Origin: Homarus americanus
Taxonomy: Eukaryota; Arthropoda; Malacostraca; Decapoda; Nephropidae
Assembly: GCF_018991925.1 (NCBI RefSeq)
Contig: NW_024736071.1
Span: forward strand, 15,638,916-15,702,915
Length of the DNA: 64,000 bases
Reading direction: 5' to 3'
The notes under the pieces are model-generated. The model was not told the DNA's origin, did not search any database, and worked only from the letters and a program-made list of their open reading frames with translations. Positions 40,959 through 52,147 of the stretch are shown here, one piece after another; position 1 is the first letter of the stretch; each line of letters opens with the position of its first letter. The translations under genes and the position numbers were made by a program.

Positions 40959-41782
40959 TTTTTATTCTGTATACAGTATATATATTTTACAGGCGATTTG
41001 TCTACTCACCTATTTTCAGATTAATTACACTTTGTGTGAATTAACTGCACCTACGTTCTGGATACAGTATATTATTTAGTATGACCTGACCTAGGAAATA
41101 GAGTTCATTTTACATTTTAAAATGAACTTTTCACAATAAAATATTGGTGTGGGACCTTCCTTAGAAAGGTATATCCGTACTGTATCCAGTTATCGTAAGT
41201 TTTTGTGATTGCATGAAGTTTAAATTTTTATCATAAACCGAAAAAAGTAATCAAGCTAACCCTTCATGATCTTAGACTCACTTTTGGCCTTGCATTAATA
41301 GAGGTACAGTATTAAAAATTCATCCTTGTGAGGTCTACTTGAGTTATGTCATGGATTTGTCTTTTTTTTACATGATAGTGATGTAATTTCATCCATAACT
41401 GGAAATGTACAGGAGTGTTTGCTTCATCATCATTGTTATCAGTGTCATTCATAAAACTTCTTAAAAACTTGGTCTTTGTTCTGGAGGGCAATGATAACAA
41501 TGAATATAGAGAGAGAGATGAAAGAAAATTAATTGGAAGAAGAAACAGTTTCATCATTTTTCCTATGGTAATGTTTTGGCAGGTAATGCATAGTGATATT
41601 TGCCCCTACTCATAAGTTATATACACTGTATACTTAAATTACAGCTGATTATGGATATTTAAAGTGGATCTTGTTAAACCTACCAGCTTTAGAATTTAAG
41701 TCTACTGTATTAATAAATATATTTTCCATGTCCATTTCGTTTTTATTACATACAGTTTTTCATTCAATAAATGCACTTGCAG

Positions 41783-41915
41783 CAACGAAGTGAAAGAATC
41801 CGGCGAGGTTTCCCAGATGTAGAATCAATCCTAGACCGATCTGAAGTGCCGCTAATGGGGCCCCATACACCAATCAGAGACTTTATTGAACTAACCTCCA
41901 GTGGCTCTGGTTCAG
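41783..41915 (+). CDS. babo: babo exon: juxtamembrane and GS box
   Basis: Acceptor CACTTGCAG, donor GTAAGT; 44 codons plus one base. It encodes a basic juxtamembrane stretch (QRSERIRRGFPDVES), then DFIELTSSGSGS, which becomes SGSGSG across the splice. This is the GS box that a type II receptor phosphorylates. The family consensus is TTSGSGSG; here the second Thr is Ser. Confidence 0.95.
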
Positions 41916-42436
41916 GTAAGTACAGTATATCATTCAAGAGAGAACATCAGAAATTAGTTGTTCTAGGTATGAAAGAGCAAGTGAACGAAATTTAGAATAA
42001 AATACTCTACATTTAATCCTGAATTTAGGTGATTCGTCAAAGAGGCCCTCAGCTCTAATTGGTCCAAATTATAATTTGCTTCAGTCATATTGGTTGAATC
42101 ATTTTGGATTAGGATCTGTTTGACTTGCAATCCTGAATATATTAGTGTGACTACAGGTACTTTCTAAAAACCCGAAATTATTGAAGTACCTATTGGACCT
42201 TTCTGTTTACTACACTTAAGGAGGTACAGTAGTAGCATAAGGTTATGGCATTGCTTTCACTTCATTTGCATCTTTACATAGAAGTATGTCAGACTGTTCC
42301 TTTACATTGGCTTGACATTCCAACAGGGTTCCTGTCTGCTTAATTTCATTGCTTAACAAACTCTTAAAGAAAATAAAAATTTTCTCACTATTGAAAGCCT
42401 AATTATTGAGATAATTTTTACTTTTTAATTTTGCAG

Positions 42437-42572
42437 GGTTACCATTGTTAGTTCAACGAAGTATTGCACGTCAAATCCAGCTTATAGAAATTATTGGTAA
42501 AGGACGGTTTGGAGAGGTGTGGCGAGGCCGATGGCGTGGTGAATATGTTGCTGTTAAAATATTCTCATCTAG
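42437..42572 (+). CDS. babo: babo exon: end of GS domain and kinase P-loop
   Basis: Acceptor TTTTGCAG, donor GTAAGT. It reads [19 protein letters not shown], with the Leu-Pro that binds FKBP12 in this family, then the P-loop [11 protein letters not shown] and the ATP-anchoring Lys in VAVKIF. The residue after VQR is Ser, where vertebrate ALK5 has the activating Thr204. Confidence 0.95.
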
Positions 42573-42689
42573 GTAAGTGTTTGTTTTGTTTGCTAGCAAC
42601 ATTATCATTTGGAAGAAGAATGTTGTTTTGAAATATGTGACAGTAGCAGGCCTGTTTAATTTCTACAGATGTAAAAACATATGATAAGA

Positions 42690-42815
42690 AAGGAACACAG
42701 ACATTATTTGATTGTGGGAACACAGACATTATTTGATTGTGGGAACACAGACATTATTTGATTGTGGGAACACAGACATTATTTGATTGTGGGAACACAG
42801 ACATTATTTGATTGT
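42690..42815. repeat. 25-bp tandem repeat, five copies
   Basis: The unit GGGAACACAGACATTATTTG plus ATTGT is repeated five times, essentially identically, inside a babo kinase intron. Confidence 0.95.
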
Positions 42816-43587
42816 GTAAGTTAAATTAAAAGGTTATAAAGAGGAGGAGGAAATGGATAGTTTGACAATATGATCATGCACAGTAAAATGGCAGGGGTTT
42901 TGTAAATGAAAGCTTGCTGTGACTATAAAAGGAAGTTGCAAACTCTATTGAACACTGAATAATTGACTTTACAAGTAGGTTAGCATGGCTAAAAATGAAA
43001 GTGGCTGCAAGTACACCGAAGAATATACAGGCATGAAAGTTTTCTGCCAGTTGGTGGACTTGCAACTTTTTAAATACCAAGTTGGTCATTCTGGAGATTT
43101 TTGTTTCAGTTTTACAAATGCCACTTGATAAAATATTTTTACTGGGCTTTTGCTTTTCCTAATACTTTTTATTAGACAGTCTGTCAATTTCCTTTAAAAG
43201 GAAATGGTATTTCTAAGACAGGGTACTTAGGGTAGTTTTATACCACTTGATTTCCTCCCTTACCTTTGTAGCTGGCAAACATTTATTTTTGCAACAAATT
43301 ACTTAGCTCTGACATGGATGCAGATGGCTCCCCTGACAAGGCAGTATATGCCAGAGAAAGTTTTAGTGGTGGAATTGCAGGTCATAAAGGATTTTATTCA
43401 GTACATTTCAATCTTGTGTCTTATGGCTACCACCTGTATACACTTGGTCATCATTTGTAAGCTATACACTTGGTCATTCATTGTCTTATTAGTTACACAG
43501 TACCGGTATGTATTTTCCACCATTGTAAACTACCTTAGGGTGTTACAATAATCTATGGCTCTGCTCCTGGTTTGGGAATGTATAAAT

Positions 43588-43905
43588 CAGGGGTGTCAAA
43601 CTCATGGCCCGCAGGCCAAATGGGGCCCTTGGGATGGTCAGCTGTGGCCCGCGGGATGATGGTAAAATTTATCATCCCGTGAAATTATGAAAGAAATAGA
43701 TATAATCATGTTTATTTAATATAATGAATTTTACATACTTAAGATCAGACAAACCCAAATGAGGTATTCCTGGTAGCCAGGTAAGGCAATGTGTGAGCTG
43801 TAAACTTCAATCCAGCAAATATGTGATATAGCACTTGTGTTGGCCCAGAAGAGGGTAACTAAAATAAGAATTGGCCCTCGAAAGGTTTTGAGTTTGACAC
43901 CACTG
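43588..43905. mobile_element. hAT-type MITE with perfect 8-bp target duplication
   Basis: The left end CAGGGGTGTCAAACTCATGG and the complement of the right end, CAGTGGTGTCAAACTCAAAA, form a 16-bp inverted repeat with one mismatch. The 8-bp direct repeat GTATAAAT flanks both sides (43580-43587 and 43906-43913), diagnostic of hAT transposition. Subterminal GGCCCGCGGG motifs are typical of this widespread animal family. There is no coding capacity. It sits in a babo kinase intron. Confidence 0.95.
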
Positions 43906-44138
43906 GTATAAATGGAACAAACTGTAGGTTAAGAGATATGCCCAAACTAGGTTTATTAAAGTGGTATTTTCTAGGACCAATCAGGCCAAATTGTTTTTTT
44001 ACATAGTCTGGGGTGGTCTGTTTTGATGAAACGTGTACGTACGGTACTGAAATATTCTTTACTTATTTAATTGAGCGTTAGTATGATTAAGCGTTTTTAA
44101 TAACTTGCTTTTTTAATTTAGATTTTCTGTTTCCTCAG

Positions 44139-44233
44139 GGATGAGAGATCTTGGTTCCGTGAGGTAGAAATATACCAAACAGTGATGTTGCGACACGACA
44201 ATCTTCTTGGTTTTATTGCTGCTGACAACAAAG
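44139..44233 (+). CDS. babo: babo exon: helix C and L45 loop start
   Basis: Acceptor TTTCCTCAG, donor GTGAGT; 31 codons between split codons. [18 protein letters not shown] carries the alpha-C Glu. [14 protein letters not shown] starts the L45 loop, which decides R-Smad specificity. Confidence 0.95.
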
Positions 44234-44491
44234 GTGAGTACAGGATTCTGAACTATTATACTGGCTTGACTTAGGTAAGTGTATGTTCTGTATTTGTGAC
44301 TTAAATCCTTTGTGCACTGGGTCCTCTCTAAGCTGAATAAAATTGTCTGGCGTTAACCAAATAAAATATTAAAAGTGGCATCCACATAGTGAAGGGGTTT
44401 AAAAGAGGAAAACTGTCTAGCTTGCTTATGTGAAACATTTTTTTTCTGAAGTCCGTTAAATTGTTTATACTGTACATATACAGTATACGTA

Positions 44492-44890
44492 CAGTATTAT
44501 CTCCGTTAGCTGGAATCCCTCAAACCCGGAACTCTCCGATAGCCGGAATTGAAATTTTCTCTGAAAATCGTTCTCAAAGCCAGAATTTTCCAGAAAATTT
44601 TGGCTTTGGGATCAATTTTCCGAGGGGCACATTTTCCAGAAATTCTGAGAAATTTTTCCGGATACCTGGAAAATTCCGTGAAAATTCCAGTGATGGGAGA
44701 GTTTTTTCTGGGTTTGAGAGATGAAAATCTGGCGCATTTTCTGGAACTTCCTAGAACATTTTTCCGTCACCTGGAAAATTCAAGGGATTAGGGGATTTTT
44801 TCCTGCTTTGAGAGTCGTTGCGTTACCCAGAAATCTTTCATCCCCGGAAGTGCTCTGCACCAATTGTTCCGGCTAACGGGGATATCACTG
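44492..44890. mobile_element. Tigger/pogo-type MITE (399 bp)
   Basis: The left end CAGTATTATCTCCGTTAGCT and the complement of the right end, CAGTGATATCCCCGTTAGCC, form inverted repeats, with TA on both sides (44490-44491 and 44891-44892). The interior is full of GAAAATTTTCC-like palindromic pieces (repeated TTTTCCAGAAA/GGAAAATTC). No transposase is present. It lies in the next babo intron. Confidence 0.9.
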
Positions 44891-45436
44891 TACTGGTATC
44901 TGTCTTTCATAATTGTTCATATTTTATAATGAGTAAAAGGCCAGTATGCCATTTTATATATTAATAATGTATTACTGTATTCTATTCTAATTGAACAATA
45001 CTTTTCAATTACTTTTGATTAAAAGGTTAGGTATACCAGATGCACACTTGATGGTCTAACTGCCCTGTGTGGGTTTGGGTCTGTTTAGCATTCACAAACT
45101 GTGGATAGATTTTTAAATAAAGAATTCCATGGCCAAATTTCAGCTGAAGTGAAGGATTGTGTGTTCCCTCCTTTATGTTAGCCCTTATACTGTATACTCG
45201 AAACCAAAATGAACACACTTGGGTGCACTTGCTAGGGGTAAAATAACCCTTCTGTTGACAAGCAACCTGCCCTGGGGGTGGGTTATGCCACAAGCTACTG
45301 AATGCTAAGAATTAGGGATATGATCCCTGTCTTGACACCCTACAACGTAGCATTAATAGGCTTGAATGAGTAAAAAAGAAAGAAAAAAGATTCATATGAT
45401 GATAATAAAATGCTGTATTACTCTTTAATTTAACAG

Positions 45437-45604
45437 ATAATGGGACTTGGACCCAGTTATGGCTAGTGACAGACTACCATGAGAATGGATCACTATTTGA
45501 CTACTTAATGCGATATACAGTAGATACTGCTGGAATGATACGTATGGCATTATCTATTGCTACTGGCCTGTCTCATCTCCACATGGATATCATGGGTAAC
45601 AAAG
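45437..45604 (+). CDS. babo: babo exon: L45 loop end, hinge and helices D-E
   Basis: Acceptor TTTAACAG, donor GTAAGA. It completes ADNKDNGTW with the previous exon, then reads [19 protein letters not shown] and ends [13 protein letters not shown]. The L45 sequence assigns the receptor to the Smad2/3 branch. Confidence 0.96.
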
Positions 45605-45765
45605 GTAAGAAATTATATATTGTATATACAACTTATTGTGTAAAGTGTAGTGCTCTGTTATACAAAGATAATACTGATGTACTGTACAGGTATTTGTTTG
45701 CTAAAGTTATTGGCAGTAAGAAGCAGATTGTTTGAGGATTGAATTGTTATTTTGTCTTTTTCCAG

Positions 45766-45938
45766 GGAAACCAGCTATTGCACATAGAGATTTGAAAAGT
45801 AAAAATATCCTTGTCAAATCAAATGGTACTTGTGCCATAGCAGACTTAGGTTTGGCTGTGAGATACGACTCAAATACCGACACTGTAGATATTGTCCCTA
45901 ATAATAGAGTGGGTACCAAGAGATACTTAGCTCCTGAG
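45766..45938 (+). CDS. babo: babo exon: catalytic loop and activation segment
   Basis: Acceptor TTTTTCCAG, donor GTGAGT. It holds the catalytic loop HRDLKSKN, the metal-binding DLG in [10 protein letters not shown] (DLG, not DFG, is normal in this family) and the activation loop [13 protein letters not shown]. It ends in phase 0 after Glu. The preceding 161-nt intron is the shortest in the gene. Confidence 0.96.
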
Positions 45939-46239
45939 GTGAGTGATGTCTGTTAATAGATTAAGAAGTTATATTTAAGATTTGGAAGGAATGGTTTCTT
46001 TAGGTGGATTGTATGTATTTCTGCAGGCATGGGGTGAATAGGAATTTAACTTTCCAGTGTATGTGCGTGTGTGCACCCTACGCTGCAGAACCATTCAATA
46101 ATTTGATACTATCGTATTGTAGTTTGAGTCTCATTAATGATTTATATGGGTTTATTAAGCTGACAAAAGTCTCATAGTTTTACCAGAATTTATTTTTATG
46201 GTTTGTCATTGGTCACTTAATTAAATTTCTGGTTTTAGT

Positions 46240-46385
46240 CTTTAATCATATATTTGCCTTTGTGCGAGATACAGTACTTGGTATTTCATTTAATTGTGTA
46301 GACTGTTTTAGTCTTTAAGAATATTTTTGTGTTTGTGTGAGATACAGTACTTGGTATTTCATTTAATTGTGTAGACTGTTTTCTG
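46240..46385. repeat. 73-bp tandem duplication
   Basis: GAGATACAGTACTTGGTATT and the following roughly 25 bases recur identically 73 bases later, in a babo intron. Confidence 0.9.
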
Positions 46386-47014
46386 TACCAAAAACTTACT
46401 TAATAGGATAAATATTGAGGTTTTTGGATGTAAATGTATTGTATATATGTATTGTACAAGGAATATACAGTGTGATTTGAGTATTTCATAATGTTTTTAA
46501 GTATTCTTGTATCTGTATTTTATTGCTTTTCTAGTATTCATATATTGAATTAAATTGCAAAGAAATATTGATTATAGAATTTTAATCAATGTTTATAATT
46601 TGAGCAGATGATAATGGGAAGAAGGGAAAGTGGAAGACCAGTGAGGTGAAAAGATGGGGTGGAGTAATCATTGGACAGGAAGTAATGGGGATAGACACCT
46701 TGAGAACAGCAGTGTGAGTGAATGAGGAGGGAGAGAAGGGTGATGAGTGAATTTTAGGGAAGACAGAGCTAATGTTGGGGTTGTATTAAGTTTTACAGTG
46801 ATGGGTGAAGTATTTTTGTGTAAAGAGTATGTCACAGCAGAGCAAAACTGTTTCAAAAGTGAGAATGAATGATTGACAGTTAATGAATGGGATGTTTGCT
46901 CTTGATTCTCTTCTCTATGAATTATAATTAGGAAAGGCTTGAAAGAGTAGGATTTTATTTTATTTTATTTTTTTGTTTATGTGAAACTTTTCTAAACCAT
47001 AATTACTTTTACAG

Positions 47015-47120
47015 TGTCTTGATGAGTCAATGAACATGAACCACATTGACTCCTTCAAGAGGGCAGATGTATATGCCCTAGGTCTAGTATATTGGGAAAT
47101 TGCAAGGAGATGTAATACAG
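47015..47120 (+). CDS. babo: babo exon: kinase subdomains VIII-IX
   Basis: Acceptor CTTTTACAG, donor GTAAGC; 35 codons plus one base. It reads [20 protein letters not shown], then [16 protein letters not shown], with the structural Asp of subdomain IX. The residue after APE is Cys, where relatives usually have Val. Confidence 0.95.
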
Positions 47121-47249
47121 GTAAGCCACACAAATATGTGTAAAGGAATTGTCATTTACTGTAGCTGGTATCTTGGGTAGAGGGGTGTCACCTAATTAGT
47201 GGGAGGGAAAGATGGAACAGTACGTGAAGGAGAGAATAGGGAGAGCAAA

Positions 47250-47893
47250 TGAAATATGTAGAGACTAGAGGTAGAGCAGCTGTGGCCACCCTGAGGGTTA
47301 CTCAAGCAAAGGGGCAGGAGCATCACACTTGTCACAATCATTATTACCTTCATCACTTGTCCTCATATCAGGGTGAAGTGGTGGGTTTGGCATTAGGTGA
47401 TGGTGAGGAGGTGGTGGGTGTTGCTGGCTGGCTAGGAGAGGTGGGAGATGCTGGCTGGTTGGAGGTGACAGGCGCTGCTGGCTTCATGGCGGGCTTAGAA
47501 AATTACCGAATGGTGTAATGGTGGGACCAATAGTGGTTGTTGTGCTGCTGCATTTGAGTTCCTCTGGGGTGGTGACAACTGGCTTGAGGAGTGATGTGAG
47601 GCATGGTTGAACTGCAGCCTTTTTACAACATTGGACACCTCATGGTAGCACTGCAAGGCATTATGTAAAGATTGGCTAAAACTGCTGGTGCACTCTTATG
47701 TTAGGATTATTGTCTAACACTAATGCCTCAGTCTTAGCACATGTATCCAGGATCTCACTCAGGTTTTTCAGGGTTAGGCATTTCTCTAGCACTGGTGGAG
47801 GTGGTTCATCTTCGTCTTCTGAAGCACATTATTAGTTCTGATTATTGGGAATTTGCAGTATCTAGAATTCCATTATTGCGCGATATTACTATA
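47250..47893 (-). pseudogene. decayed C-terminal part of a Tigger-like transposase
   Basis: Read on the - strand from about 47850, the frame gives EDEDEPPPPVLEKCLTLKNL, then SEILDTCAKTEALVLDNNP, resembling the C-terminal region of Tigger-like transposases (acidic, then leucine-rich helices, then a Ser/Pro-rich tail). Several stops interrupt it before a Pro/His-rich tail. Near 47893, the complement TAGTAATATCGCGCAATAAT resembles a pogo-type end. It lies inside a babo intron. Assignment is by resemblance only. Confidence 0.5.
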
Positions 47894-47971
47894 GATTAAT
47901 TATTGGTATTAATGATAAACATATATGGTAGTTTAATTTTCTTCACATTAATTAATTGTTAAACTCTTCAG

Positions 47972-48105
47972 GTGGTGGGTGTGAGGAGTACCAATTACCA
48001 TATTATGACATGGTTCCCAACGATCCAACCATAGAAGAAATGCGAAAGGTGGTGTGTATGTACAAACAACGACCAATCATCCCCAACAAATGGCAGTCCT
48101 GTGAG
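47972..48105 (+). CDS. babo: babo exon: kinase subdomain X
   Basis: Acceptor ACTCTTCAG, donor GTTAGT. It reads [20 protein letters not shown], then [20 protein letters not shown], then WQSCE, closely following the family pattern (EDYQLPYYD...RPNIPNRWQSCE). Confidence 0.95.
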
Positions 48106-49374
48106 GTTAGTATATTGATCAAATTTTTTTTTATTTCACATTTGATTGAAAAGTAAAAATATATAGACATTATTTTGTGTGGTTCTGTCCATTTGTTAAA
48201 ATTTTTATTCTATAATAGCTAGTCTCACTAGAAGTAATATGGAATGCTAATTTAAGTTTGAGGCACTCAGTCTCCCTCTTTCCCTCCCAACTTACTTCCG
48301 TTCACTTTTTTATTCATATTTTGAGTGAGAAAAGCTATAAGTGATGCTTAAAATTTATTTTGAGAATGGTAGTAGTTTCTCGGTTACGTTCCTTGATTTA
48401 GCAGATTCTTAGAGTTGATATTTTGATATATCTTATACTGTTCACAGGACTTTTGGTAATGCCTTTACTACAGAAGATGAAATAACCAATGTCACATCAG
48501 ATTTTGTAACTTATTTATTGTAAAATTTATATGAACTTATTTTGCAGTTTGTAGTTCATTCATCTTCCATTTTTTTAAAACAAAATATCCCTTTGTATTA
48601 GATGCAAGAGATATTTTAACCAATACTAATTGGAGGTAACTGATAATTTTGGAAATAACAGTAATTTTATGATGATCTACCTTCTCTGGAGTTTCTTGCT
48701 ATGGCCTCTATTGTCTCTTTGGTATTTCTTTTTAGATCATTACATAGCCAGATGAAGTTATGCGCGTCTGACATCATGCCTTTCACGTAGTTCCATTCTG
48801 GTAGAAAAAATTGGAGCAGAGCTGATGTTATTAAGTCTCCCATGGCTTAATAATGGTAGAAAATGCCAGACATATTTTGATTGAGATAGTTCATTAGTCA
48901 TTTCATACTCCCTTGCAGGTAATGGACCTCAGTACTGTACTGTACAGTGAATTATTTTTCTAGTGTTTTATCATGCCAAATTTACATGCTGTGACCATGT
49001 ATGACAATAAGTTATATATATGATGATTAAATGCTGAGAGTCATTCTTCCCACTGATATTTTATTTTATGTATAAATTTTGTAAATGTTGTTTCATACTT
49101 TCTCAAATTCCATTTTCGTCACTCAGATTGTTCAGTCTATTTTCTGCAGGGGACATGGAATTGCACCATCCATTTGTATGTCAGTTTATCCATCTCCTAG
49201 ACAACTTTGTTAGCAGGATTATGTAAACTGTATGTAGCTAGACTGTGTTTGATTCTTTTTATATTCATTGGTGATACAGGCACCTCTAGATTTACACAAA
49301 TCTTTCTCTTTCCTTCACCAAAATCACCATATTTACAGAGGTTAGAGGGGCTGATATAAGTTATTATGTTTCAG

Positions 49375-49500
49375 GACTTGCGGGTAATGAGTAAATTGAT
49401 GAAAGAGTGCTGGTACCACAATGCTGCAGCTCGACTCACTGCCCTTCGTATTAAGAAAACCCTCGCCAACTTGGGTGCCCATGATGACCTCAAGTGTTGA
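49375..49500 (+). CDS. babo: babo terminal exon: kinase subdomain XI and stop
   Basis: Acceptor TATGTTTCAG. It reads [20 protein letters not shown], then [14 protein letters not shown], then AHDDLKC and TGA at 49498-49500. The kinase therefore ends with the usual [11 protein letters not shown] motif and a short tail with a terminal Cys. Confidence 0.96.
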   Translation, partial: DLRVMSKLMKECWYHNAAARLTALRIKKTLANLGAHDDLKC

Positions 49501-49632
49501 GCAGGTGCAAGTAGTGGTTGAATTGTGGGAAAATGGTTATGTGATTTAATGTGTTCAAGTATTAACAAATATCGACAAGCTTATGATTATGTCCTCAATT
49601 TGGGGGAAATTAATGATAATGCGGTTAGATAT

Positions 49633-49638
49633 AATAAA
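49633..49638 (+). terminator. babo: candidate babo polyadenylation signal
   Basis: AATAAA lies 133 bases after the stop, followed within 10-40 bases by a strongly GT-rich stretch (GTGGGTGTGTGCATTTG, then ATGTGTGGGTG), as expected for a downstream element. Other AATAAA-like sites further on could also be used. Confidence 0.6.
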
Positions 49639-50252
49639 TATATGTGGGTGTGTGCATTTGTCCATGTGTGGGTGTATTATGTTTTAGCTTGTGCGAAAGT
49701 ACATGTAATTATGTATGTATGGATGGATACACACACACTCAGATTGAACTCAATATGCGTCATGCTTACGTACATACACAAATGCCATATTATGTTATGA
49801 GGGAACTTAGGTGATTAAGTTTAGTGGAGAATAATGAAATGTGCTGTCAGGGTTTACAATGAGACATCAGAGCATTGTGAGTGAGAAAGTTAGTAAATCC
49901 CTTACTGATGCCAGTCCTCAAAATTGGGTTGACATATAACATTTCTGGCACCTTTTCCTCCTCCCTACAGAGACGTGTTTCATCTAATAATATGGAATGG
50001 ATGATGAAGGCACCATTCAGAAAATTATTAAAAAAAAAAGAAGAGAAAGAAGAAGTCATAGAGGGATATGCTTGTGCTGGGAATTTATAAGTGTGGATTT
50101 ATTTCAGTCTCAGTTGTAGTCTTTTTCTCAGACCAATCCCATTACTGTGTACCCACTAATGGGGATAATTTTCTCTGGTTTCAGGGATTGCCTAGCTGCT
50201 TGTATCACTGTTATGTATGACAACAGTGGAAGCTTGTTTAGCTGAACATTTG

Positions 50253-50257
<5 letters not shown>

Positions 50258-50306
<49 letters not shown>
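50258..50306. repeat. (TA)n microsatellite
   Basis: About 48 bases of TA dinucleotide. Confidence 0.96.
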
Positions 50307-50309
<3 letters not shown>

Positions 50310-50500
50310 TTTTGTGTGTGGGGGTACATATAGGTGTTTGTGTACACATTTTCTTTGTGTATACCTACACATCTATAAATATTTGAGTGTGTGTACATGC
50401 AGGTGTATACTGTATGTACAATGAGAAAATGAAGCATCTTCCCAACTTTGGCCAAAGTATAATGAAACCTGACTGCCCCACAATGTAAATGGTGTCACTG

Positions 50501-50640
50501 ATGACCCCTTTCCAAGGTTCCACAGGCCTGCCAACTACTTATGGGCTCCACACATGCATGTGTTGAATGGCTCAGCCGTTCTGCGAGGTATTCTTCAAAA
50601 CCTCGGGAAGATACCTCATTCTCTCACTATACGTATACTG
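50501..50640 (+). repeat. dispersed repeat, copy 1
   Basis: CCTTTCCAAGGTTCCACAGG ... GTTGAATGGCTCA ... CCTCGGGAAGATA matches the same landmarks at 55545-55675 in the same order and strand. Family unknown. Confidence 0.75.
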
Positions 50641-51848
50641 TATAGGCATATATACTCACAAAATGACAACCATTGTTAAGTGGGATGCATTTTTAAAGAG
50701 GTTTTATTTTATTTTTTAGGAGATACTTTGCTCCTGTAGAAATTGGAGTTATATCATCACTCGATCTTTGATCTCAACATTAATTGGTATGTCTAAATTC
50801 AAGCATAATTAAGTAGGAAACTGAGAGTGTGATGTATAGTGGGAAATATTGAAGTCACAGATTTTTGGGAAAAATTACTTTAGAAAAAACATTATGTTAA
50901 CAATTTTAAAAGTAGGTTTACTTTTCAAAAATATTTCATAATATCTATAGGTTGTTTATTCCACAAAATTTATTTTCTCTATCTTTGTTGAGTGCTGTTT
51001 TTAAAGGATACAATAATATGTTTTGTAAATCTTGAAAGCGGTGAAGATGGTGTATTTATTTTTAATTCTTTTTGTAAATGATTAGGTGATGTGAGTGTTT
51101 ATAGTTATTAATTCTTTTTTTAAGTGATTAGGTTGTTAAAACTCAAGGAGTATATTTTGTAAAAGTTTGTTCATGCCATACCATAAGTGGTCTTTACTTG
51201 GTGGTTCTCAGTTATCTGTTATTTGATATTTACGAAACTGAATTACCATTGAGTACTGTACTTCATAACAGTAGTCTTTGAGTCATTTGCCCCCCCCCCC
51301 AAAAAAAAATGCCATCTATACATTAGATATTACTTTGCAAAAATTATATTTCCCAGATTAATGGTTAATGCAATCATCAGCAGTGTTCTGAATATGATGC
51401 AGAGGAAGTATAAAGTAATTAATGTGACATTTATCACACCTTTTCCTAACTTTCACTCAGTCCTCCTTGGTCCATGGATAGGTATGATCCAATTTTGTAT
51501 TTGGCTGTCTAAAGTTGTAAGATTTTTTTGAGAGTTGGAATAATCCTTTGACTTCAGATGTGAAAATGAAACTTTTGAATTGTTTAAAGAGGAGGAGGGG
51601 TTTTGTAACAACATTGGTGCAAGAGTTTTGTGGTGGCTGGGGACACAGCAGTTTTAAGAGAGTTGAACGGTTGGACACTCGCCATTATAGATATTGGTAA
51701 TCATTGTATAATTGTATGATTTTATGGCTCAGTATTGAGACATTGTATAATTGTTTCCTGTTGCCCACTGATGGGACACCTAATTTTATATTGTCTTTCT
51801 GTAGTGGGATACTAATTGTTTCGCGTCTCACAAAAGTGGAACTATGTA

Positions 51849-52131
51849 CAGCTACTACTCGACTTATGACCACCCGGACATACGACTGCCTCAGTCGTAA
51901 CAAAATTTTGTCAAATTACGTATTTTTGAGTCCCGACGTAAGTGATTGCGCTGTGTACTGACAAAATTTTCGTTTGTAATTCACTTTAAAATGGCTGGCA
52001 AGCTTAAAAGTGAGAGTTTTGTGGTGCTGAGAAGAAAAAGAGACACCCATTTTTCTATGTATTATTTAAGAATTTTCGACTTACGACCTGGATTTGGGTC
52101 CCTAACCCCGTCGTAAGTCTAGGAGCAGCTG
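51849..52131. mobile_element. Tigger/pogo-type MITE (283 bp)
   Basis: The left end CAGCTACTACTCGACTTATG and the complement of the right end, CAGCTGCTCCTAGACTTACG, form inverted repeats, continuing inward (ACCACCCGGAC and ACGGGGTTAGGGACC). TA flanks both ends (51847-51848 and 52132-52133). It sits between degenerate and clean units of the adjacent 32-bp satellite. Confidence 0.9.
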
Positions 52132-52147
52132 TAATTGTTTCATATTA

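Larger units (their letters stand above)
49660..51848. other. non-coding DNA downstream of babo
   Basis: Contains a (TA)n tract (50258-50306), one copy of a dispersed repeat (50501-50640) and a C12A9 homopolymer junction near 51290. No gene was recognised. Confidence 0.6.

Noticed and set aside
44461..44791. Open frames of about 80 codons
   Set aside because: They lie inside a palindrome-rich Tigger-type MITE and have no protein character.
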